Assembly (NCBI RefSeq): GCF_027922005.1
Contig: NZ_BSEV01000011.1
Location: 186,001 to 250,000, forward strand
DNA from: Streptosporangium carneum
Lineage (GTDB): Bacteria > Actinomycetota > Actinomycetes > Streptosporangiales > Streptosporangiaceae
Direction: 5' to 3'
Length of the DNA stretch: 64,000 bases
Part shown: piece by piece, positions 35,397 to 43,136 of the stretch
How the letters are laid out: each line of letters starts with the position of its first letter
Numbering within the stretch: the stretch's first letter is position 1
Translations under genes and position numbers: made by a program
Notes under the pieces: model-generated
Databases searched by the model: none
What the model saw: the letters and a program-made list of their open reading frames with translations, nothing else
What the model was told of the DNA's origin: nothing

Positions 35397-36488
35397 GTGA
35401 CAGCCGAGGCCCCTCGTGGTGCGGAAGCACCTGCGGAACTCGTCCAGTTGCTGACCCCCGAGGGGGAACGGGTCGAGCATCCCGACTACGACATCGATCT
35501 GACCCACGAGGAAATCCGCGGCCTCTACCGCGACCTGGTCCTGGTGCGTCGTGTCGACCTGGAGGCCGTGGCGCTGCAGCGTCAGGGCGAGCTGGGCCTG
35601 TGGGCCTCCCTGCTCGGTCAGGAGGCCGCGCAGATCGGCTCGGGACGGGCGTTGACCGACGCCGACATGGCCTTCCCGACCTACCGCGAGCACGGCGTGG
35701 CCTGGTGCCGGGGTGTGGACCCGGTGAACCTGCTAGGCATGTTCCGCGGGGTCAACCACGGCGGATGGGACCCGGCTGAGCACAACTTCCACCTCTACAC
35801 GATCGTCATCGGCAGCCAGACCCTGCACGCGGTCGGCTACGCCATGGGCGTCCAGCGCGACGGCGCGGAGGCCGCCACGATCGTCTACTTCGGCGACGGC
35901 GCCACCTCCCAGGGCGACGTGAACGAGTCGTTCATCTGGGCCTCGGTCTTCAACGCCCCCATCGTGTTCTTCTGCCAGAACAACCAGTGGGCCATCTCCG
36001 AGCCGCTGGAGAAGCAGTCCCGCATCCCGCTGTACCGCAGGGCCAGCGGGTTCGGCTTCCCCGGCATCCGGGTCGACGGCAACGACGTCCTCGCCTGCCT
36101 CGCGGTCACCCGCAAGGCGCTGGCCGACGCCAGGTCGGGGCAGGGGCCGATGCTGATCGAGGCGTTCACCTACCGGATGGGCGCGCACACCACCTCGGAC
36201 GACCCCACCCGCTACCGCGTGGCGAGCGAGCTGGAGGCGTGGAAGCTCAAGGATCCGATCGAGCGGGTCCGCGCCTACATGTTCAAGAACCAGATCGCCG
36301 ACCAGGACTTCTTCGACGCCGTCGACGCCGAGGCCGACGAACTGGGCAAGGACGTGCGCAAACGCTGTCTGGCACTACCCGATCCGGAGCCACTGGCGAT
36401 CTTCGACCATGTCTACGCGGAGCCGCACCGGCTGATGGACGAGGAGCGAGCCGAGTTCGCCGCCTACCTGGAGGGGTTCGAGGGATGA
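35397..36488 (+). CDS. 2-oxoacid dehydrogenase E1 component, alpha subunit
   Basis: This thiamine-diphosphate subunit decarboxylates a 2-oxo acid (pyruvate or branched-chain). The 363-residue protein has the cofactor motif from YFGDGATSQGDVNESF to FFCQNNQWAI, substrate-side YREHGVAWCRG and YRMGAHTTSDDPTRYR, where the phosphorylation-loop pattern resembles branched-chain and actinobacterial pyruvate enzymes alike. AGGAG precedes the GTG at 35397. The E1beta gene overlaps its stop codon. Substrate cannot be fixed from sequence; the valine dehydrogenase elsewhere in the window makes branched-chain oxo acids plausible. Confidence 0.94.
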   Translation: MTAEAPRGAEAPAELVQLLTPEGERVEHPDYDIDLTHEEIRGLYRDLVLVRRVDLEAVALQRQGELGLWASLLGQEAAQIGSGRALTDADMAFPTYREHGVAWCRGVDPVNLLGMFRGVNHGGWDPAEHNFHLYTIVIGSQTLHAVGYAMGVQRDGAEAATIVYFGDGATSQGDVNESFIWASVFNAPIVFFCQNNQWAISEPLEKQSRIPLYRRASGFGFPGIRVDGNDVLACLAVTRKALADARSGQGPMLIEAFTYRMGAHTTSDDPTRYRVASELEAWKLKDPIERVRAYMFKNQIADQDFFDAVDAEADELGKDVRKRCLALPDPEPLAIFDHVYAEPHRLMDEERAEFAAYLEGFEG

Positions 36489-37468
36489 CGACTCTCACGC
36501 TGGCCAAGGCCCTCAACGAGGGCATGCGCAGGGCCATGGAGGACGACCCCAAGGTTCTCGTCATGGGCGAGGACGTCGGCAAGCTCGGCGGCGTGTTCCG
36601 GGTCACGGACGGGCTGCAGAAGGACTTCGGCGAGCAGCGGGTCATCGACACCCCGTTGGCCGAGTCGGGCATCATCGGCACGGCCATCGGACTCGCGCTG
36701 CGGGGGTACCGCCCCGTCTGCGAGATCCAGTTCGACGGCTTCGTCTTCCCCGCCGCCGACCAGATCATCACCCAGCTCGCCAAGATGCCGCTGCGCTCCC
36801 TGGGCAAGCTGAGGCTGCCCGTCGTGGTCCGCATCCCGTGCGGCGGAGGCATCGGCGCGGTCGAGCACCACAGCGAGTCGCCGGAGGCCTACTTCATCCA
36901 CACCGCGGGTCTGCGGGTCGTGGCCTGCTCCAACCCCGCCGACGGCTACACCATGCTCCAGCAGGCGATCCGTTCTGACGACCCGGTCGTCTTCTTCGAG
37001 CCGAAGCGGCGTTACTGGGAGAAGGCCGAGGTCGACACCTCCTCGGCCCCCGCGGACTGGACGCCCTTCGACCAGGCCAAGGTGGTGCGGCCGGGCACGG
37101 ACGCGACCCTGCTCGCCTACGGGCCCATGGTGAAGACCTGCCTGGAGGCCGCGACGGCGGCGGAGGAGGACGGCAGGTCCCTCGAGGTGATCGACCTGCG
37201 CTCGCTCAACCCGCTGGACGTCGACCGCGTCGTCGAGTCGGTAGGCGGGACCGGGCGCTGCATCGTGGTCCACGAGGCCCCGATCTACAACGGGTTCGGC
37301 GCGGAGATCGCCGCCCGCGTCACCGAGCGGTGCTTCTACAAGCTGGAGGCCCCGGTGCTGCGCGTCGGCGGGCCCTCCACGCCCTACCCGCCCTCAAGGC
37401 TCGAGGACCACTACCTCCCGGACCTGGACAGGGTTCTCGAGGCCGTCGACCGCGTGTTCGCGTTCTAG
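36485..37468 (+). CDS. 2-oxoacid dehydrogenase E1 component, beta subunit
   Basis: The 327-residue transketolase-like subunit shows LAKALNEGMRRAMEDDPKVL, VMGEDVGKLGGVFRVTDGL, RVIDTPLAESGIIGTAIGLA, VVRIPCGGGIGAVEHHSESP and the C-terminal PSTPYPPSRLEDHYLPDLDR. It pairs with E1alpha to form the active site. ATG 36485 overlaps the upstream TGA, so translation is coupled. The longer frame starting at 35987 is antisense-like extension inside E1alpha and is ignored. Confidence 0.95.
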   Translation: MTTLTLAKALNEGMRRAMEDDPKVLVMGEDVGKLGGVFRVTDGLQKDFGEQRVIDTPLAESGIIGTAIGLALRGYRPVCEIQFDGFVFPAADQIITQLAKMPLRSLGKLRLPVVVRIPCGGGIGAVEHHSESPEAYFIHTAGLRVVACSNPADGYTMLQQAIRSDDPVVFFEPKRRYWEKAEVDTSSAPADWTPFDQAKVVRPGTDATLLAYGPMVKTCLEAATAAEEDGRSLEVIDLRSLNPLDVDRVVESVGGTGRCIVVHEAPIYNGFGAEIAARVTERCFYKLEAPVLRVGGPSTPYPPSRLEDHYLPDLDRVLEAVDRVFAF

Positions 37469-37484
37469 AGGAGGGGAGGCGACG

Positions 37485-38978
37485 ATGAAGGAGTTCAAGC
37501 TCCCCGACGTGGGAGAGGGCCTGCTCGAGGCCGAGATCGTCCGCTGGCACGTGAAGCCCGGGGACACGGTCAAGGTCAACCAGATCATCGTGGAGATCGA
37601 GACCGCCAAGGCCGTCGTCGAGCTGCCCTGCCCGTTCGAGGGGGTGGTCGCCGCCCTGATGGCCGACGAGGGCGAGACGGTGGACGTCGGCAGGCCGATC
37701 ATCACCGTCGACGACGGCAGCGGCCCGGCCCCGGGGACCGCCCCGGACACGGGCGCGGGCGTCGGGGCGGACACCGTCTCCGACGACCGGCAGGCCCTGG
37801 CCGACGACATGGTGCCCACGGTCCCCAAGCAGGAACGACAGCCCGTCCTGGTGGGTTACGGCGTCAAGCCGGGAACGGCGAAGCGCCGCCCCCGCAAGCC
37901 GACGTCGGCGGGGGCCGCCGGACAGCCCGCCGGCCCCTCCGCGGAGCCGCCCGCCCGGCCCCAGGTCCAGCCGCACGCCCGGCCCCAGGCAGAGGCGCCG
38001 GTCAGGCCCGCCGCATCACCCGCCGTGTCCCCCACCGTGTCATCCGCCGGGCCTTCCAACGGGCTCTCCGCCGAGCCGCAGGTCCAGCGGGCGGAGCGGG
38101 TCGCCGTACTGGCCAAGCCTCCGGTGCGGAAGCTGGCCAAGGACCTCGGGGTCGACCTGAGCACGCTCAGCGGGACGGGCCCGCAGGGGACGATCACCCG
38201 GGACGACGTCCACTCCGCGGTCGGCTCCCCCGGCCAGGCGGCGCCGTCCGCCGTCCCGGCGGCGTGGGCGGCGCAGCCCGACGAGGAGCGGATCCCCGTC
38301 AAGGGGGTGCGCAAGGCGACCGCGCAGGCGATGGTGGCGTCGGCGTTCACCGCGCCGCACGTCACCGAGTTCCTCCAGGTGGACGTGACCGGAACCATGG
38401 AGGCGGTCGTACGGCTCCGCGCGCTCGCCGACTTCGCGGAGGTCAAGGTCTCGCCGCTGCTCCTGGTCGCCAAGGCGGTGCTCGTCGCCGCCCGCCGCTA
38501 CCCGATGATCAACTCGGCGTGGGACGAGGCGAACCAGGAGATCGTGGTCAAGCACCGGGTGAACCTGGGCATCGCCGCCGCGACCCCGAGAGGCCTGCTC
38601 GTCCCCAACGTCAAGGACGCCCACGCGCTGTCCCTGCCGGAGCTCGCGGGGGCTCTGGGGGCGCTCGTCGAGACCGCGAGGGCGGGCCGCACGCAACCGT
38701 CGGACATGGCGGGCGGCACGATCACGATCACGAACGTGGGCGTGTTCGGGGTGGACGCCGGAACTCCGATCCTCAACCCCGGTGAGTCCGCGATTCTGGC
38801 CTTCGGGCAGATCAGGGACCTGCCCTGGGTGGTGGACGGGCAGATCGTGCCGCGCAAGGTGTGCACGCTCGCGCTCTCCTTCGACCACCGGATCGTGGAC
38901 GGCGAGCTGGGCTCGCTCTTCCTGCGCGACGTGGGAGCCATGCTGGAGGACCCCCTTCGCATGCTCGCCTGGGGCTGA
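37485..38978 (+). CDS. 2-oxoacid dehydrogenase E2 (dihydrolipoamide acyltransferase)
   Basis: The 497-residue protein has one lipoyl domain (residues 1-80, lipoylated Lys42 in EIETAKAVVEL), a Pro/Ala-rich linker, a peripheral-subunit-binding domain (about 205-240: PPVRKLAKDLGVDLSTLSGT) and the catalytic domain with VKGVRKATAQAMVASAF and active-site FDHRIVDGELG. It transfers the acyl group to CoA. GAGGGGAGG precedes the ATG. The third component, E3 (lipoamide dehydrogenase), is not in the window. Confidence 0.95.
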   Translation: MKEFKLPDVGEGLLEAEIVRWHVKPGDTVKVNQIIVEIETAKAVVELPCPFEGVVAALMADEGETVDVGRPIITVDDGSGPAPGTAPDTGAGVGADTVSDDRQALADDMVPTVPKQERQPVLVGYGVKPGTAKRRPRKPTSAGAAGQPAGPSAEPPARPQVQPHARPQAEAPVRPAASPAVSPTVSSAGPSNGLSAEPQVQRAERVAVLAKPPVRKLAKDLGVDLSTLSGTGPQGTITRDDVHSAVGSPGQAAPSAVPAAWAAQPDEERIPVKGVRKATAQAMVASAFTAPHVTEFLQVDVTGTMEAVVRLRALADFAEVKVSPLLLVAKAVLVAARRYPMINSAWDEANQEIVVKHRVNLGIAAATPRGLLVPNVKDAHALSLPELAGALGALVETARAGRTQPSDMAGGTITITNVGVFGVDAGTPILNPGESAILAFGQIRDLPWVVDGQIVPRKVCTLALSFDHRIVDGELGSLFLRDVGAMLEDPLRMLAWG

Positions 38979-39027
38979 GGTGTGAGCGCGTCCCCGACCG
39001 GCGCGCGAACACGGTGAGCCTGTCTTC

Positions 39028-39060
39028 CATGTGGGCCCGCTCCCTGAGCGGGCCCATGTG
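39028..39060 (+). terminator. Terminator hairpin after E2
   Basis: GGGCCCGCT pairs perfectly with AGCGGGCCC; flanking CATGT/ATGTG extend the stem to 14 pairs with two G-U pairs. It lies 50 bp after the E2 stop. Confidence 0.75.
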
Positions 39061-39100
39061 TCCGAGCGAGCCCGCTGCTCCGCGCGGGTCCGCTGTCCGG

Positions 39101-39133
39101 ACGAGCCCGCCCCCCACAGGGGAGCGGGCTCGT
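39101..39133 (+). terminator. Second hairpin after E2
   Basis: ACGAGCCCGC pairs with GCGGGCTCGT and CCCC/GGGG extends it inward, followed by TCTGTTCC. It seems to back up the first hairpin. Confidence 0.65.
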
Positions 39134-39536
39134 TCTGTTCCGGCGGGGGCCGCGTCGAGGGCGTGAGCGCACCGTCCTCCTTTGACTTCTCATTTGCCGT
39201 ACCGCCCTTTCAGGGTTCTCTTATGAAGAACTTATGAGGTTCGCGGGGAGTTTGGGGCGGCGCGCCGGCCGTTCGGGCCGATGACGATTCCATGGGGCTC
39301 GCATGCTCTGTCTTTGGGCTTTCCTGGGTTTGGCTTCAGGGAAGGCCTCGTTGCTTTGCGATGTCCGTGACCTGCTGGGAGGTAGCGGTGAGAGGCGTCC
39401 GGATCCTCTTCGAGGAGGTTGTGGAACGGCCGGTTAAAACATTTTCAATACGCCCTGTTTTTAGTGGTTAATACACATATGAGTGCTATTGTCGGAAATT
39501 GAAAGTTCACGAAAGGTCGGCCAGAAGGGAAAATCG

Positions 39537-39665
39537 ATGAGACTCGACAAGGTCTTCCCGGTAAGCCACGCTCCGATCGCCTGGGGCGGATGCCGCCGTC
39601 GTCGTCGTTGCGGATGCGGCGGCTGGAGAGGCGGCTGGGGCTGGGGCGGCGGCTGGTGGTGGTAA
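39537..39665 (+). CDS. Short Arg/Cys/Gly/Trp-rich peptide ending WWW
   Basis: The 42-residue product starts MRLDKVFPVSHAPIAWGG, continues with CRRRRRCGCGG, then WRGGWGWGGGWWW. AAGGGA lies six bases before the ATG at 39537 and an intrinsic terminator starts 15 bp after the stop, so the unit looks like a real, independently transcribed gene. There is no signal peptide. The tail closely resembles that of the longer protein at 41958-42290. An ABC exporter gene follows directly. It may be a bacteriocin or RiPP-like precursor, but no modifying enzyme is visible nearby, and the family is not one I recognise. Confidence 0.6.
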   Translation: MRLDKVFPVSHAPIAWGGCRRRRRCGCGGWRGGWGWGGGWWW

Positions 39666-39679
39666 CCCCCTCTGACAGG

Positions 39680-39710
39680 AACCGGCGGGTCACCCGCCGG
39701 TTCTCGTTTT
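39680..39710 (+). terminator. Intrinsic terminator between peptide and exporter
   Basis: AACCGGCGGG, a TCA loop and CCCGCCGGTT make a perfect 10-bp stem followed by CTCGTTTT. It lies 15 bp after the peptide stop and about 60 bp before the exporter ATG, so the exporter may depend on read-through or on its own promoter. Confidence 0.9.
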
Positions 39711-39769
39711 CCGCCCCCTCGCCGAACGGGGCGGAGCCGGAGGCCGACCCCTCACCCCAGATCGCGCCC

Positions 39770-41488
39770 ATGGTCTCCATCAGGGAGGCCTTCCGGCGTT
39801 TCTGGCCGTACACCCGCGGCCTCCGCGGGCTCTTCGCACTCGGCGTGCTGCTGGCGGTCGTCGCGGCCCTCTGCGAGATCGGCGCGATCAGGCTGTTCGG
39901 CTACATCACGGACGAGGTTCTCGCGGGTCAGAACCTGGGGGCGTTCTGGGATCCCGCGTTCGCCTGGCTCGGCCTGGTGGTCGTCGCGGGCCTGGCCTCC
40001 TTCACCGGCGCCTACGCCACCTCCCTGGGAGGAGAGCGCTTCCTGCTGCGATTACGCGACACGGTGTTCTCGCACATGCAGACGTTGACCCCCGACTTCT
40101 TCGACAACCGCAGGCTGGGCGACCTGATGGCCCGGCTCACCGACGACATCGAGGCCATCGAGGAACTGGTCGGCTCCGGTGTGGTGCGGCTCCTCACGTC
40201 GATCGCCAGCGTCGTCTTCTTCGCCGGAGCGGCCCTCTACATCCGGTGGGACCTCGCGCTGGTGACGTTCGCGATGATCCCCGCGTTCCTGATCGCGTCC
40301 AAGGCCTTCGCGTCGAGGTTCAGGAACGCCGCGGCGCGTGAACGGCTCAGCAGCGGAAGCATGAACAGCGTCATCGAGGAGGGGCTGGCCAACCAGTCGC
40401 TCGTCCAGGCGTTCAACCGCCAGGAGGCCGAGGCGGAACGGCTGCACGCGGAAGGCGGCACCTGGCTGCGGGCCAACGTGGCCCAGGCCAGGCTCTCCGC
40501 GCTGTACGGGCCGGTCGTCCAGGTCATCGAGACCATCTGCCTGCTGGTCGTCATCGGGTTCGGCGCGTGGGAGATCGTGGCGGGCCGTCTCACCATCGGC
40601 GGGCTGCTCGCCTTCGCGGCCTACCTCGCCTACCTCTACCCGGCGGTGCGGGACCTCGGGCAGATCGCGCTCACCGTCTCCGAGGCTGCGGCGGGTTCGG
40701 ACCGCGTCATCGAGATCCTGCGAGCCCGACCGGCCGTCACCGACCGCGCGGGGGCGACCTCTCCCGCGTCGCCGGGCCGAGGCAGGATCGAGTTCGCGGA
40801 CGTCTCCTTCACCTATCCGAACAGGACGGGGCCCACGCTGCGGAACCTGTCCTTCGTCGCCGAGCCCGGCGAACTCGTCGCGTGCGTCGGACCCAGCGGC
40901 GTGGGCAAGTCGACCGTCACCAAGCTCCTGCTGCGGTTCTACGACCCCACGGAGGGGCGCGTCCTCCTCGACGGCGTGGACATCCGAGACCTGACGCGCC
41001 GGTCGCTGCGCGAGACCGTCACCGTCCTCCAGCAGGAGAGCCTGCTCTTCTCGGGCACCGTGCGCGACAACATCGCCTACGGCCGTCCCGGCTCCAGCAT
41101 GGACGAGATCGTCAGGGCGGCCGTCATGGCCGACGTGCACGGCTTCATCGACACGCTCCCCAGGAAGTACGACACGCCCGTCGGCCAGCGGGGACGGCTC
41201 ATCTCCGGCGGGCAGCGCCAGCGCATCGCCATCGCCAGGGCCATCCTGCGCGACGCTCCCGTGCTCGTTCTCGACGAGCCGATGACCGGCCTCGACGCCT
41301 CGACCGCGAGACGGATCATGGAGCCTCTCCGGCGGCTCATGGCGGGCCGCACGACCATCCTCATCACCCACGACGTCCGCCTCATCCCGGAGACGGCGCG
41401 CACGATCGTGCTCGAGGCCGCCCACGGCCAGGGCAGGGCGAGGATCAGGCTCTCCAGGGCCCGTGACGCCACACCGCGCCTGGCCTGA
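39770..41488 (+). CDS. ABC exporter, fused permease and ATPase
   Basis: The 572-residue half-transporter has six membrane helices (residues 20-300) and a C-terminal nucleotide-binding domain: Walker A GPSGVGKST, Q-loop VLQQESLLFSGTV, signature ISGGQRQRIAIARA, Walker B VLVLDEP, D-loop GLDAST and H-loop ITHD. The layout is that of MsbA/LmrA-type homodimeric exporters; no N-terminal C39 peptidase is present. The ATG at 39770 gives a natural N-terminus, although its ribosome-binding site is poor; the frame runs back to 39590 across the terminator. It lies between two related Trp-rich peptide genes, which makes peptide export a plausible role. Confidence 0.92.
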   Translation: MVSIREAFRRFWPYTRGLRGLFALGVLLAVVAALCEIGAIRLFGYITDEVLAGQNLGAFWDPAFAWLGLVVVAGLASFTGAYATSLGGERFLLRLRDTVFSHMQTLTPDFFDNRRLGDLMARLTDDIEAIEELVGSGVVRLLTSIASVVFFAGAALYIRWDLALVTFAMIPAFLIASKAFASRFRNAAARERLSSGSMNSVIEEGLANQSLVQAFNRQEAEAERLHAEGGTWLRANVAQARLSALYGPVVQVIETICLLVVIGFGAWEIVAGRLTIGGLLAFAAYLAYLYPAVRDLGQIALTVSEAAAGSDRVIEILRARPAVTDRAGATSPASPGRGRIEFADVSFTYPNRTGPTLRNLSFVAEPGELVACVGPSGVGKSTVTKLLLRFYDPTEGRVLLDGVDIRDLTRRSLRETVTVLQQESLLFSGTVRDNIAYGRPGSSMDEIVRAAVMADVHGFIDTLPRKYDTPVGQRGRLISGGQRQRIAIARAILRDAPVLVLDEPMTGLDASTARRIMEPLRRLMAGRTTILITHDVRLIPETARTIVLEAAHGQGRARIRLSRARDATPRLA

Positions 41489-41957
41489 GAGCCTCAGGAG
41501 GCCTCTGCCCGACCCGCGAGAACCATGTCCGCCCCGGGAGCGCCGGGGCCTCCGGGAGGCCTGCGCCTGACCCGGGAGAGCCGTCTTCTGCCTCGGGCCT
41601 CCGACAGGTCCGCGTTCTCCCGAAAGAAGCGTGCACGGCATGAGAAAAAGCGCGGCCGGTATGGGAGAGCGCGGCTTTTCTGCGAGGACACGCCCGGGCG
41701 GGCGGACGGAGGTGAAAACGCGATGAACCCGTTCCCCGAAGGGAACGGGTTCTTTGCGAGGTGGAGGTTTGCTTTCCCCTTTCGAAGGTTCTCTCCCTCG
41801 AATCCCCTCCGAAAGGAGGAGGGCGGACAACGCCTCCGGCTTTTCCGGAGCGGGCTTTCCCCGCCTGCCGGCCGGGTGGAGAACGCGGGGGCCGGTCCCG
41901 GTCGTGCGCGGCTGTCATACGGGCGGGTCGCCCCGCCGTAGGCTCACCGCCGTCCGG
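41489..41957. other. Convergent gap with several hairpins
   Basis: No gene is supported. Besides the terminator at 41726-41751 there is an imperfect hairpin at 41644-41680 (AAAAAGCGCGG with GCGCGGCTTTT) and short ones around 41804 and 41840 (CTCC-GAAA-GGAG and CTCCGG-CTTT-TCCGGAG types). They can end both the ABC and the Trp-rich gene transcripts. Confidence 0.5.
41726..41751. terminator. Hairpin between ABC exporter and Trp-rich protein gene
   Basis: AACCCGTTCCC, a CGAA loop and GGGAACGGGTT form a perfect 11-bp stem. The plus-strand side continues CTTT; the minus-strand side continues CATCGCGTTTT. Confidence 0.8.
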
Positions 41958-42290
41958 CTACCACCACCAGTCGCCGCCGCCCCAGTCCCCCCAGTTGTTC
42001 CAGTTGTTCCAGCGCCATCCGCCGCGCCAGCCGCAGCCGCCACCGCGCCACCCACAGCCGCCGCCGCGCCAGCCGCAGCCGCCCCGCCAGCCGCAACCGC
42101 CGCGACAACAGCGGCGTCTCCCGCAGCAGGCCGCGACGAAGCCCGTGGAGACGAGGGCCTGGGCCGTCGGGGTCGTGGCCTTCGAGACGGGCGTGACCGT
42201 GGCTCCGGCCGGACCCGCCATGAGAGCTCCCGCGAGAAGCCCCGTGCCCATGATGCTCGCGACGAACGAGACAGCAGACTTCGACTTCAT
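41958..42290 (-). CDS. Exported Cys/Trp/Gly-rich protein ending WWW
   Basis: The 110-residue protein has a Sec signal peptide (MKSKSAVSFVASIMGTGLLA, cleavage near AGA-TV). The short linker and mature part contain CCGRRRCC, four CGWRGG-type repeats, then WRWNNWNNWGDW and a GGGDWWW end; eight cysteines in all. GGAGG precedes the ATG at 42290. The C-terminus and Arg/Cys/Gly/Trp composition match the 42-residue peptide at 39537, and both flank the ABC exporter. It could be a secreted, disulfide-bonded or post-translationally modified antimicrobial or a metal-binding surface protein; I know no described family. Confidence 0.7.
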   Translation of the reverse strand: MKSKSAVSFVASIMGTGLLAGALMAGPAGATVTPVSKATTPTAQALVSTGFVAACCGRRRCCRGGCGWRGGCGWRGGGCGWRGGGCGWRGGWRWNNWNNWGDWGGGDWWW

Positions 42291-42406
42291 GCGATCCTCC
42301 GGTTTCACGAGAAGACGTTCCGTCCTCCTGGGCTCCGAACACCCCAAACATCGCAGGAGACGCATCTACCAAGACACCGCACACCACTTATAGTTTGGCA
42401 AAGGCG

Positions 42407-42453
42407 TACAGACCTGTATAAATAAGATATAAATAGCCCATATCGGGCTATTT
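42407..42453. promoter_or_regulatory. A/T-rich divergent control region with two inverted repeats
   Basis: TACAG-AC-CTGTA at 42407-42418 is a perfect small palindrome. AAATAGCCC and GGGCTATTT at 42431-42453 form a perfect 9-bp stem with a 5-nt loop. The surrounding 80 bp are unusually A/T-rich. The region lies between the Trp-rich protein gene (minus) and the Dabb gene (plus), so it likely carries the former's promoter and operator. Confidence 0.5.
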
Positions 42454-42558
42454 CTAGCGCGATGCCGCCGCCACGCTGAATGCGATTCGAGGGGGGTGCG
42501 GTCACTTCTCCGAAGGCGTGGCCGTACGCTGGCGTGGCACCCGAACGAAGGGAAGACC

Positions 42559-42852
42559 ATGTTCCGGCATGTCGTGCTGTTCACCTGGGTCGAAGAGGCC
42601 ACCGACGCGCAGAAGGCCGCGGTCGTGACCGAGCTCAGCAGGCTGACGGAGATCATCCCGGAGATCCGCGCCTACACCCTCGGCTCCGACGCGGGAGTGA
42701 ACCCCGGCAACCACGAGTTCGCCGTCGTCGCCGACTTCGACAGCGTCGACGACTACCTGGTCTACCGCGACCATCCGGAGCATCAGGCCGTGATCGCCGA
42801 GCACATCAAGCCCATCCTCGCCTCAAGGGCGGCCGTCCAGTTCGCCTTCTGA
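42559..42852 (+). CDS. Dabb (stress-responsive alpha-beta barrel) protein
   Basis: The 97-residue protein begins FRHVVLFTWVEEATDAQKAA and contains the Dabb core FAVVADFDSVDDYLVYRDHP and EHQAVIAEHIKPILASRAAV. The family forms dimeric barrels; members include polyketide cyclases and stress proteins, but most actinobacterial single-domain copies are unassigned. GAAGGGAAG precedes the ATG at 42559. Confidence 0.9.
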   Translation: MFRHVVLFTWVEEATDAQKAAVVTELSRLTEIIPEIRAYTLGSDAGVNPGNHEFAVVADFDSVDDYLVYRDHPEHQAVIAEHIKPILASRAAVQFAF

Positions 42853-42859
42853 GGGAAGA

Positions 42860-43084
42860 TCAGCTCTCCGGCGGGTTGTTCTCGCGGTGCATCAGGCGGT
42901 TCTCCGACGTCTGGCCGCGCTTGGGGCCCAGTACGACGCTCAGCACGATCCCGGCGGCGCCGACGATCATGAAGATCAGGCCGATGACGTCGATGTGCAC
43001 GTCCTCGCCCAGGACGTCGGGCTCGATGGCGAAGCGGAGGATGGCGCCGACAGTGAGAAAGAAGATGCTGACCCCTACACCCAT
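42860..43084 (-). CDS. DUF6458-like two-helix membrane protein
   Basis: The 74-residue protein has two membrane helices (GVSIFFLTVGAILRFAIEPD and VIGLIFMIVGAAGIVLSVVL) separated by an acidic turn (GEDVHIDVIG), then a polar tail. This is the pattern of the small actinobacterial DUF6458 family, of unknown function. GGAGG lies before the ATG at 43084. It is convergent with the Dabb gene. Confidence 0.85.
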   Translation of the reverse strand: MGVGVSIFFLTVGAILRFAIEPDVLGEDVHIDVIGLIFMIVGAAGIVLSVVLGPKRGQTSENRLMHRENNPPES

Positions 43085-43136
43085 CGGATCCTCCGGAGGC
43101 GAGTAATGGGAGGGCAAGCAAAGCCCATCTGACTGG

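Larger units (their letters stand above)
38979..39536 (+). other. 558-bp gap: tandem hairpins, then A/T-rich peptide promoter region
   Basis: The first 160 bp hold two hairpins annotated separately. The middle carries a direct repeat CTTATGA-AGAA-CTTATGA at 39220-39237. From about 39425 the DNA becomes strikingly A/T-rich (for example TTAAAACATTTTCAATACG), in contrast to its surroundings, and leads directly into the Trp-rich peptide gene. It probably holds that gene's promoter. Confidence 0.5.
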
